A DNA stretch of 30,490 nucleotides, taken from a virus. Location: positions 1 through 30,490 of the IMG/VR virus record IMGVR_UViG_3300044568_004623; one strand, given 5' to 3'. The notes beneath the pieces are model-generated. The model saw only the letters and a program-made list of their open reading frames with translations. It was not told where the DNA came from and ran no database searches. Each line of letters opens with the position of its first letter. Position 1 is the first letter of the stretch. The translations under genes were made by a program, and so were the position numbers. This document shows positions 22,109 through 28,425 of the stretch, in pieces.

Positions 22109-23880
22109 TGAAAAACAAAAAACTAGTAGAACTCGGTATCTTATCTGAAGATGAGAACTCAGGAGTAAGTGCAATTTCTCTTGTAGAGAATCCAGCAATT
22201 GAAGTCGACTTCTTGTACTTCAGAGAAGAAAAATTCGTAAAGCCAAGTGCTGGAGAATCAGAAAATGAATTCATCGGTAGATGTATTCCAGTTCTTAGAG
22301 ATGAAGGCAAACCAGAAGAGCAAGCAATTGCAATCTGTTATTCATACTGGGAGAACAGAATGGAGAAAATGGAAATCACTCCAAACCCATGTTGGAAAGG
22401 TTATGAACCTATTGGCTTAAAAGACAAAGGCGGAAGAAAAGTTCCTAATTGTGTAAAGATGGAGGGTTACGATTTCGAAGAACTAGATATCTTTGGTTAC
22501 AAAACTCGTTTCTTTTTTATCTGTCCAGGTGCAACAGCTACCTTTGAACATCTTATCTCTATGAATCCAGATGACGAGACTCAGGGAATGATCAGAGCAG
22601 CTGCAGTAATTGCAGATAGAGTTTTCGAAATCGAAAAAGAAGTAGTAGATGAAGGCGTAGCAACTCCAGAACAATTACAAGAAGCTGTAGTTTTGGTAAA
22701 TGACTTCTATGATATCATATACGAAATCGATGAAGAGCTCGGAATGGTACACAATGTACAATACATGGAAGGACATCTTGAATTGATCTTAAGCTACATT
22801 CCAGATGAAATGAGTATTGATACTGCAGGCTTGCCACCTTATGTCGATGAGATTGGTAAAAAAAAAGAAATGAGTCTAGCTGAAAAACTGGGTGAAACTG
22901 ATTTAAGTATTTTTTCTGAATTCGAACTCAGTGTTCTAGAAAGAGCAAGTGAGCTTGGAATTCCAGATAAAGAAAATTTTGCTACAGAAACTACGATTAA
23001 TAAAGCAAGAGAAATTAGCGAAGTAGTACCTTCTGGCCAAAAGATCACAAAAGGTGAAACTTTAATCAGATACAAATACACAAAAAACCCACTTGCGGGC
23101 GGTGGCCGAGCTCAACGCGGATTTTGTAAGTCAATGCTGTATCTAAACAGATTCTATTTATATGATGAAATCAGATCATTAGACGGTTCAAATGAAGGGT
23201 TTGGTCTTAACGGTGCTGCTACTTACAATATCTTCGAATACAGAGGTGGTAGTTTCTGTAAGCACTACTGGAAAGCTTTCAAGTTTGAAAAACCTGCAGA
23301 TGGATCTAAAACAATCATAACAGAAAGCCCAAGTGACGATGGCCCAACAGATAATATACCAAGAGTGAATCCTCCTTCGACCGGCGGACAGTCGTTTTCG
23401 AAATGCTGTTCTACAGAGACTCATTTCTCTGCACTTCGTTTTGCAGATGAAGAACAGAAAATAGTAGTCGGACCAGCAATGATTCCCGAGATGGCAATTC
23501 CACGTAGAGACGAAGATGGTGATATCTACTATGTAAAGTTCTCTGCAGAAACTATCAAAGAGATCATGATGAAATTCATGAAAGAAGCTCGTACAAATGC
23601 TACAAATCAAGATCACCAAGAAGACAATGCAGCTGGAGCTTATGTGTATGAGTCATGGTTAGTAGAAGATCCTGAAAACGATAAAGCAAATACGAAATAT
23701 GGATTCAATGTACCAGCTGGAACTTGGATGGTAAGTATGAAAGTTGATGATAAAGAAACTTGGAAGCGGGTAAAGAACGGAGAACTTCGTGGATTCTCTG
23801 TAGAAGGATTCTTCTCAGATCTAGATGAAATACAGGGATTGAAAAAGTATCTAAAGATCATGAAGATCTTAAAAGACTAA
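22108..23880 (+). CDS. Multidomain prohead protease (XkdF-like C-terminus)
   Basis: This encodes 590 residues. The N-terminus VSAISLVENPAIEVDFLYF is typical of capsid maturation proteases of Bacteroidota phages. Next come a Cys-containing GRCIPVLRDEGKPEEQAIAI unit (residues ~52-71) and GLKDKGGRKVPNCVKM (~108-123), motifs I know from phage head proteins. Residues ~125-440 hold further domains, including RYKYTKNPLAGGGRAQRGFC and FEYRGGSFCKHYW, a possible Cys/His metal site. Residues ~450-590 match XkdF: a NQDH segment, YVYESWLVEDPENDKA, GTWMVSMKVDD and GELRGFSVEGFF. The His in NQDH and Ser in YESW may be catalytic, but this is unproven. Its expected role is cleavage of scaffold and capsid during head assembly. 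It is far longer than a simple protease, so fusion of head factors is likely. Confidence 0.75.
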   Translation: MKNKKLVELGILSEDENSGVSAISLVENPAIEVDFLYFREEKFVKPSAGESENEFIGRCIPVLRDEGKPEEQAIAICYSYWENRMEKMEITPNPCWKGYEPIGLKDKGGRKVPNCVKMEGYDFEELDIFGYKTRFFFICPGATATFEHLISMNPDDETQGMIRAAAVIADRVFEIEKEVVDEGVATPEQLQEAVVLVNDFYDIIYEIDEELGMVHNVQYMEGHLELILSYIPDEMSIDTAGLPPYVDEIGKKKEMSLAEKLGETDLSIFSEFELSVLERASELGIPDKENFATETTINKAREISEVVPSGQKITKGETLIRYKYTKNPLAGGGRAQRGFCKSMLYLNRFYLYDEIRSLDGSNEGFGLNGAATYNIFEYRGGSFCKHYWKAFKFEKPADGSKTIITESPSDDGPTDNIPRVNPPSTGGQSFSKCCSTETHFSALRFADEEQKIVVGPAMIPEMAIPRRDEDGDIYYVKFSAETIKEIMMKFMKEARTNATNQDHQEDNAAGAYVYESWLVEDPENDKANTKYGFNVPAGTWMVSMKVDDKETWKRVKNGELRGFSVEGFFSDLDEIQGLKKYLKIMKILKD

Positions 23881-23903
23881 GTGAGGAGGAGTATATTTAC
23901 AGC

Positions 23904-23933
23904 AGCAGAGAGGCCTTTCGGGGCCTCTCTGCT
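23904..23933. terminator. Strong terminator after the protease gene
   Basis: AGCAGAGAGGCC (23904-23915) pairs with GGCCTCTCTGCT (23922-23933) around TTTCGG, a perfect 12-bp G/C-rich stem. It lies between the rightward protease gene and the convergent leftward cassette ending at 23968. Short T tracts on both sides allow bidirectional use. Just to its right, GATCTATTT occurs twice (23938 and 23959). Confidence 0.85.
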
Positions 23934-23967
23934 TTAAGATCTATTTTGTTAAATAGGATCTATTTAT

Positions 23968-24405
23968 TTAGAAAAGAGATTGTAAACCGTTAGGATTCTG
24001 TATTTCTTCAGAAATTTCAGTATCACTAGAATTGAATGTCATGCGTTTATCCAAAAGATTTTTGTTACCCATCTTATCGATTTCGCTCATTAATCTGCAT
24101 TTTTCAATATCGTAATTGTGTTCTCTCCAGTAACCATACTGTAGATCTACACGAGATGTTTTCCAAATTCCATTAGACAATTGAATCCAGCGGTAAAGAG
24201 TCCATGTACCCTGTCTTGAAATGTAGAAAATACAGTTTCCAAACTCATCCATCCAGTCTTCAATGACTTTAGATTTCTTACGAAGTTTCAAACCATAAAA
24301 CTCTTTCATAGCTCTAGATCTCTTTTCGAAATCTAGAGCATGAAGAGTTTCAGCTTCTCGTCTAGTTATACACATATCTGGAGGGTCTTGACATATCAGA
24401 TTCAT
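23968..24405 (-). CDS. Hypothetical protein, about 145 aa
   Basis: This is the last gene of the leftward three-gene cassette. The reading frame is open from 24474, but a start at ATG 24405 (MNLICQDPPDMC...) reduces overlap with the gene before it to 44 nt; ATG 24435 or 24375 are alternatives. The product is basic in the middle (MKEFYGLKLRKKSKVIEDW), with aromatic beta-like segments (NCIFYISRQGTWTLYRWIQL) and a polar, disordered end. It could be a small DNA- or protein-binding factor. No family is recognised. Confidence 0.65.
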   Translation of the reverse strand: MNLICQDPPDMCITRREAETLHALDFEKRSRAMKEFYGLKLRKKSKVIEDWMDEFGNCIFYISRQGTWTLYRWIQLSNGIWKTSRVDLQYGYWREHNYDIEKCRLMSEIDKMGNKNLLDKRMTFNSSDTEISEEIQNPNGLQSLF

Positions 24406-24667
24406 CATACAGAAATAATGCAATAAAGTCTTCATCTTGTAAATGATCAAGAAGTTCAATCCATTTAGAATCATCTATGCGATCTATTTCGAAAACGTGT
24501 TCTTCTTCTTTTGTTTCTTCGTCACAGTTTGTATGAATGTGTTTTGCATTTAAATCTAAATCTTCAAATACATCTTCTAACATTTTAGTTACTTCTACAC
24601 TTAAACTTATGCCACTGACAACGGGGCTTACAGATGTATACCCTTTCCATAAAATTGATATTTTCAT
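24362..24667 (-). CDS. Hypothetical acidic protein, 101 aa
   Basis: This is the second gene of the leftward cassette; its ATG 24667 overlaps the preceding TGA (ATGA). It begins with a beta-strand stretch, MKISILWKGYTSVSPVVSG, followed by a strongly acidic region rich in Glu and Asp (EDVFEDLDLNAK, CDEETKEEEHVFEI). Net charge is very negative, like the protein encoded at 11421-11765 in the other cassette. A host-interaction or DNA-mimic role is possible but not shown. No family is recognised. Confidence 0.65.
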   Translation of the reverse strand: MKISILWKGYTSVSPVVSGISLSVEVTKMLEDVFEDLDLNAKHIHTNCDEETKEEEHVFEIDRIDDSKWIELLDHLQDEDFIALFLYDESDMSRPSRYVYN

Positions 24668-25137
24668 AGTGCTGCGATTTCGTTGTTAATGAAAGTGATT
24701 AACTCGTTGTAAGATCTGTTTGGATCTTTGATATTCAAAGCTTCGATTTCATGAGCAAATTTCGTAGTCTTATGAACCCAAGGATTCTTAGCACGCTTTA
24801 ATGCTCGTTCGATTGCTTTTGCTTTACTTAAGAAATCTGGATCTGAAGTATCGATAGTACTTGGTACATTTGGAATCCAATTTTCCATTCCACAAATTTC
24901 TTTCAATTTGTCTTCACGCTCTAGAATGAAATTTTTCATTGCTTCGTTTCTAGATACGATTTGAATGCGCTTATCATCGTAATAACAGCGAATCTTGTAA
25001 TCTTCATGTTCTTGAATAGCTGTTCTACGATGTGAAACAGATACTGTACCAACTGCAGTTTTGATTTCCTGTGACTGCTCCACAGGGCTTTGTGTTTGCT
25101 CCTTGCTAACACTTGCGGTTTCGTTTTTTGTATTCAT
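24664..25137 (-). CDS. Hypothetical protein, 157 aa
   Basis: This is the first gene of the leftward cassette. I chose ATG 25137 over the open frame that begins at TTG 25167, because the TATATTTG promoter element (25172-25165) overlaps the earlier start. The first ~30 residues are Ser/Thr/Gln/Glu-rich and disordered. The rest is helical and basic to neutral, with HEDYKIRCYYDDKRIQIVSR, EREDKLKEICGMENW and a basic AKAIERALKRAKNPW. No recognised family or nuclease motif. It is likely expressed early from its Bacteroidota-type promoter and is co-transcribed with the two genes below it. Confidence 0.7.
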   Translation of the reverse strand: MNTKNETASVSKEQTQSPVEQSQEIKTAVGTVSVSHRRTAIQEHEDYKIRCYYDDKRIQIVSRNEAMKNFILEREDKLKEICGMENWIPNVPSTIDTSDPDFLSKAKAIERALKRAKNPWVHKTTKFAHEIEALNIKDPNRSYNELITFINNEIAAL

Positions 25138-25164
25138 TGCGTTGTTTATTAAATTAATTGAGTA

Positions 25165-25193
25165 CAAATATAATATATAAACACGAGACCAAA
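25165..25193 (-). promoter_or_regulatory. Bacteroidota-type promoter for the 25137-23968 cassette
   Basis: Leftward reading gives TTTG (25193-25190), a 17-nt gap, then TATATTTG (25172-25165), the same spacing as at 12095-12067. The surrounding sequence is also alike: A-tract, ACTTTT, GAAAAC upstream, and GTAC directly after the -7 element. Confidence 0.7.
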
Positions 25194-25224
25194 AAACTTT
25201 TCGAAAACTTTTTATAGAAAGCGC

Positions 25225-25629
25225 ATGGCAAATAGAACAGGAACCAAGTTAACTGCAGACTTATCTAAAAATTTCTATACTGGACAGAATCCGCAAAAAG
25301 ATTACTACACAAAATATCTAGCTCCGTATATTAAAAAGTGTTTACCGATACCTGATGAAAACTTAACTCGCTTTTATGAAATTGCGCTTGATCTTCTTTT
25401 ACAATCATTAGAACTTGATATCAGAAGAATGATGTATATTGTATATGATAAAATAGAAAAGCGCCCGCACAAGCGCGATAAATTATTAATGTATGCGCAC
25501 GCGGAGAAAGAAAAGATAGAAAAACAGATGGAAGAAGCAAAAGTATTCTATGCATCTCGTCCACAAGTAATCATTACGCAGACAATTGCACTAAAACGTA
25601 AGCGAGAAATGTCACGTGTAAGTAGATAA
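25225..25629 (+). CDS. Small basic hypothetical protein, 134 aa
   Basis: This is a rightward gene from ATG 25225, diverging from the leftward cassette. The protein is helical and basic, with NFYTGQNPQKDYYTKYLAPY in the first third. A long helix (LQSLELDIRRMMYIVYDKIE) follows, then a Lys/Glu/Arg-rich coiled coil, and the end is very basic (ALKRKREMSRVSR). It stands before the scaffold-like gene and the capsid gene, so a head assembly or DNA-binding role is possible. No recognised domain. It uses GCGC-rich codons (CGCCCGCACAAGCGCG) more than its neighbours, a sign of different codon use. Confidence 0.65.
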   Translation: MANRTGTKLTADLSKNFYTGQNPQKDYYTKYLAPYIKKCLPIPDENLTRFYEIALDLLLQSLELDIRRMMYIVYDKIEKRPHKRDKLLMYAHAEKEKIEKQMEEAKVFYASRPQVIITQTIALKRKREMSRVSR

Positions 25630-25630
25630 A

Positions 25631-25639
25631 TATCTCTAT
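25631..25639 (+). promoter_or_regulatory. Weak late-promoter-like element TATCTCTAT
   Basis: This is a partial copy of the recurrent element (one base off TATCTATAT at position 6) in the 41-nt gap before the scaffold-like gene. A start at ATG 25671 would leave a leader of about 25 nt. Confidence 0.3.
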
Positions 25640-25670
25640 ATGAGTACCACTCAAAATAAAAATAATACGT

Positions 25671-26264
25671 ATGACAAATTACAAGTTAAAACTTAATCAA
25701 ATTCGCGAGGTGTTAGGAATGCCGGTGAAACTTGAGAGAGCAACTTTAGCTGATGGTACTGTTGTAGAAGTCGAGAAGCTAGAAGTTGGCTTCCCAGTTT
25801 CTATCGTTGCAGCAGACGGTTCTTTAACTCCAGCTCCAGAAGGTGAACATACCCTCGAAGATGGAACAAAGATCAAGGTTGATGCAAACGGAGCAATAGT
25901 AGAAATCATGCCTGCTGAAACAGTAGCAGTTGCCGCTCAAGAAGAAGAAGTCGAAGAAGTTGAAGAAATGCAACTTCCCGAGGGAATCACAGAAATCGTT
26001 TCCGAAATCGTAGAAGAGAAAATCGCCGAAAAAGTTGAAGAAACCATGAAAATGGTTTATGCAGCTGTCGAAGAAATCGCAACAGAAGTTGCAACCGTAA
26101 AAGAGGAAATGGGAGCTATGAAAGAGAAAATGCAAAAATTTGCAAAGACTCCTGCTGGCAATCCAGTTCCAAAAGCAACTGTTGAAAAAGCAAATGAGAA
26201 AATCGATGCACTTGATGCTCGTTTAGCTTCTATCAATGAACTTAAAAAATCACTTAAAAAATAA
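25671..26264 (+). CDS. Capsid scaffold-like protein
   Basis: This encodes 197 residues from ATG 25671, placed directly before the major capsid gene with an 8-nt gap. Residues ~20-85 form a small beta domain with repeated DGT/DGS turns (LADGTVVEVEKLEVGFPVSI, EDGTKIKVDANGAIVEI), a pattern I associate with genes upstream of capsid in Bacteroidota phages. Residues ~90-197 are a very acidic, then Lys/Glu-mixed, coiled coil (VEEVEEMQ..., VSEIVEEKIAEKVEE). Coiled-coil scaffolds that guide capsid assembly and are then removed by the protease have this composition. Function is inferred from position and composition. Confidence 0.65.
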   Translation: MTNYKLKLNQIREVLGMPVKLERATLADGTVVEVEKLEVGFPVSIVAADGSLTPAPEGEHTLEDGTKIKVDANGAIVEIMPAETVAVAAQEEEVEEVEEMQLPEGITEIVSEIVEEKIAEKVEETMKMVYAAVEEIATEVATVKEEMGAMKEKMQKFAKTPAGNPVPKATVEKANEKIDALDARLASINELKKSLKK

Positions 26265-26272
26265 TTTAAACT

Positions 26273-27202
26273 ATGAGTTTTTCATTAGGAGGCTTAAGTG
26301 CCTACACCGATCAGTTATCAACTGACTTGATAACTAAAGCAATCTTGAAGCCTCAGTCTGTAGGCTACTTGACTGTTCGTCCGGGGTTAACAGCCGGAAC
26401 TACAGCTATCAACATCTTAGGTGGTGTTATAGACATTAAAGACAGCACTTGTGGATTCGGTTCTGGTCAAGTAGGAAACAATACTACCGCGTACACACAA
26501 ATCGACTTGGTCGTTCAGAGCAAGATGTTAAAAGAGCAACTTTGCCCCGAGGACTTGAGAAACTACTGGTTGTCGGCTTACATGAACCCTTCTGCTTATC
26601 AGGAGAGTGTACCATTCGAAGTGGCGATCGCGGACTATAAAGTACGTTCTATTTCTGCTTACATCGAAACCACTCTTTGGAATGGTGATGGTGCAAACCT
26701 AGACGGTTTGTTAGCCCAAATCAACGTAGCAAACGGTGCGGTTAACGGTTCTGCTTATGGTGGAGCTTGGACTTCATCTACTGCTGTTGACAATATGTGG
26801 GGTCTTATCGATCTTCTTCCAACTGCTCTTAAGCAAGAAGATGATCTAGTTGCTTATATGAGTTACGCTCAATACAGCAAGCTGACTCAAAACTTGATCG
26901 CAACTGGTAACTCTATCTTGTTGCAGTATCCTAACATCAGCAATACTGCTGGTACTTCGGCTGCTTCTACTTTCGTGTTCCCAGGTACAAATGTAACTGT
27001 ATTTGCTGCACCTGGAATTACTACTAACGAAGTTATCGTAGGTAGTAAAAAGTACGCCTTTATGGGTACCGGTCTTATCGATGATCAAGATGCCTTCAAG
27101 TTCTACTACAACCCAGCTGATGACATCGTGAATTTCATGAGTAAGTTCAGATTAGGGACTGCAGCACTTGCTGATCAGTTCGTATCAAGTTCAGCTTACT
27201 AA
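26273..27202 (+). CDS. Major capsid protein
   Basis: This 309-residue protein is expected to have the HK97-type fold and form the head shell. It begins SFSLGGLSAYTDQL, and has a long N-terminal helix region, a Gly/Thr-rich middle and a C-terminal RLGTAALADQF. The segment LWNGDGANLDGLLAQINVAN (residues ~136-155) resembles the start of the A-domain of capsid proteins. Codon use is more biased than in the other genes (many AAC, TAC, ATC, GGT), typical of a highly expressed product. Order is protease, scaffold, capsid as in siphovirus head modules, and a terminator follows it. Identification is by context and composition, not a diagnostic motif. Confidence 0.8.
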   Translation: MSFSLGGLSAYTDQLSTDLITKAILKPQSVGYLTVRPGLTAGTTAINILGGVIDIKDSTCGFGSGQVGNNTTAYTQIDLVVQSKMLKEQLCPEDLRNYWLSAYMNPSAYQESVPFEVAIADYKVRSISAYIETTLWNGDGANLDGLLAQINVANGAVNGSAYGGAWTSSTAVDNMWGLIDLLPTALKQEDDLVAYMSYAQYSKLTQNLIATGNSILLQYPNISNTAGTSAASTFVFPGTNVTVFAAPGITTNEVIVGSKKYAFMGTGLIDDQDAFKFYYNPADDIVNFMSKFRLGTAALADQFVSSSAY

Positions 27203-27213
27203 ACCAAACCAGC

Positions 27214-27237
27214 AAGGGCTGGAGAAATCCAGCCCTT
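27214..27237 (+). terminator. Terminator after the capsid gene
   Basis: AAGGGCTGG (27214-27222) pairs with CCAGCCCTT (27229-27237) around AGAAAT, followed by TCAT. It lies 12 nt after the capsid stop and 28 nt before the next start, so some polymerases may stop here, making the capsid message the most abundant part of the module. Confidence 0.8.
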
Positions 27238-27264
27238 TCATAAAAAACAAAATAAAAAACTAAC

Positions 27265-27795
27265 ATGAGTTGTAACATAACCGCAGGAATTGCACTGGAC
27301 TGTATTAATGGTCTAGGTGGAGTCAAGGAGATGTACGTTTTTGCTGGAACTTGGGGAGGAATCACTGAAGTAGCTGGAGAAGTTACTTTAATTAGTGCAA
27401 CTGGGGCATTCTACACAATGGAATTACCAAAGGACACCGCTTCTTTCACAGAAAGCATTAACGTTGCTCCAACAGCTGGTACAATTTTTTACCAGCCAGA
27501 GCTAACAGCAATCTTCCAGAAAATGGAAGCTGCTAAACGCAATCAAATTCTTTTGCTTGCACAAAATAGAGATCTAAGAGTAGTATTCGTTGACAATAAC
27601 GATGTTACTTGGTTGATGGGTGAAAGCCGTGGTTGCGTAGTATCTGCCGGTACTTCACAAACTGGAACAGCTGTAGCAGATGCTAACAGTTACTCAATCA
27701 CCATTCAGGGACAAGAGCCTCTACCGGTTTATCCAGTAGATGGAACTCTGGCCAATGTAATTGGTTCAGGAATTACTATTGTAGCTGCACCTTAA
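27265..27795 (+). CDS. Probable major tail tube protein
   Basis: This 176-residue protein begins MSCNITAGIALDCINGLGGV, an opening I recall from structural proteins next to capsid in Bacteroidota phages. Gly/Thr/Ala-rich beta segments (YVFAGTWGGITEVAGEVTLI), an alpha helix, TAIFQKMEAAKRNQILLLAQ, and GQEPLPVYPVDG follow. The size and beta-barrel-plus-helix layout suit a tail tube subunit, but a head decoration protein is possible. It sits between the capsid terminator and two strong hairpins. Codon bias is like that of the capsid gene, so it is likely abundant in the virion. Confidence 0.6.
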   Translation: MSCNITAGIALDCINGLGGVKEMYVFAGTWGGITEVAGEVTLISATGAFYTMELPKDTASFTESINVAPTAGTIFYQPELTAIFQKMEAAKRNQILLLAQNRDLRVVFVDNNDVTWLMGESRGCVVSAGTSQTGTAVADANSYSITIQGQEPLPVYPVDGTLANVIGSGITIVAAP

Positions 27796-27799
27796 TCAA

Positions 27800-27820
27800 C
27801 GGCTTCGAGGCCGAATTTTT
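27800..27820 (+). terminator. First terminator after the tube gene
   Basis: CGGC (27800-27803) pairs with GCCG (27810-27813) around TTCGAG, followed by A/T and a T5 run (27816-27820). The stem is short, but the G/C content and the T run give the classic intrinsic terminator form. Confidence 0.6.
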
Positions 27821-27834
27821 CTAATTGTGTTGTT

Positions 27835-27862
27835 AAGGGGGCTAGAGAAATCTAGTCCCTTT
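27835..27862 (+). terminator. Second terminator after the tube gene, GAAA loop
   Basis: AAGGGGGCTAGA (27835-27846) pairs with TCTAGTCCCTTT (27851-27862) with two G-U pairs and a GAAA tetraloop at 27847-27850; TTTCTTTATG follows. It stands in tandem with the hairpin at 27800 and just before a late-promoter-like element at 27888. Confidence 0.75.
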
Positions 27863-27887
27863 CTTTATGTCAAAAGATACCTTTTCT

Positions 27888-27900
27888 ATATCTAATTAAA
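27888..27900 (+). promoter_or_regulatory. Putative late promoter element TATCTAATTAAAA
   Basis: It is placed between a terminator and the first gene of the fibre module, where a new promoter is needed. It is followed by GAGCC and lies 13 nt before the GTG start at 27914. It shares AAAAGAGC with the copy at 19807. Confidence 0.5.
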
Positions 27901-27913
27901 AGAGCCACAAAGC

Positions 27914-28414
27914 GTGATTAATCTTCAGAATTTAGACACGAATAATATCATCATTTATGTAAATGTAGATGATGTAGAGATCAATCCATTTTATGGTTCT
28001 GGTCTTTTCTTATTTGGCTTTAAAAATGGATTCAGTAGACAATATTCTTATGTGATTCCGAATATTGTTACTTCGAATTCACGTTATACAGAGTTCCAAA
28101 TCCAACTTACGGTAATTGCAAACGAAGATCCAGAAAATGGATTAGTAAATCTTAGTCCTAGCGGAAACTGGGACTATAAACTTTGGGCAATTGATGAAGT
28201 AACTCTTGATCCATCAATCGGTGTTCTGATTGACAAGGGTCAAATGTATCTTGAAAACGTAGCTGCAGAATCGCAAAACATTATTTATGTTAGTGACAAT
28301 GACAGTGACAAAAATATCGTCTATCTAACAAGAAGCGAAACAACTTGTGCAATCTGGAGTACATTCCCAGATATTTACAATCAGACTTCTCTTGCTTGGG
28401 ATGATTGCTTATAA
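27914..28414 (+). CDS. Small tail/fibre-associated protein, 166 aa
   Basis: This encodes 166 residues from GTG 27914; no ATG gives a longer frame. It is beta-rich: INLQNLDTNNIIIYVNVDDV, a Phe/Gly-rich SGLFLFGFKNGFSRQYSYVI segment, then Asn/Asp/Ser-rich beta units, and an end rich in Trp and Cys (CAIWSTFPDIYNQTSLAWDD). No signal peptide. I recognise no family for certain. It lies 11 nt before the collagen-like fibre gene, so it may link the fibre to the tail or assist its folding. Confidence 0.65.
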   Translation: MINLQNLDTNNIIIYVNVDDVEINPFYGSGLFLFGFKNGFSRQYSYVIPNIVTSNSRYTEFQIQLTVIANEDPENGLVNLSPSGNWDYKLWAIDEVTLDPSIGVLIDKGQMYLENVAAESQNIIYVSDNDSDKNIVYLTRSETTCAIWSTFPDIYNQTSLAWDDCL

Positions 28415-28425
28415 AATAATAAAAC

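Noticed and set aside
25138-25167. Ten-residue N-terminal extension of the leftward gene at 25137, starting at TTG
   Set aside because: The TTG lies inside the TATATTTG promoter element, so it would be upstream of the transcription start.
25640-25696. 18-codon ORF (MSTTQNKNNTYDK...) just after TATCTCTAT
   Set aside because: It is very short, overlaps the scaffold-like gene by 26 nt in another frame, and has no other support.
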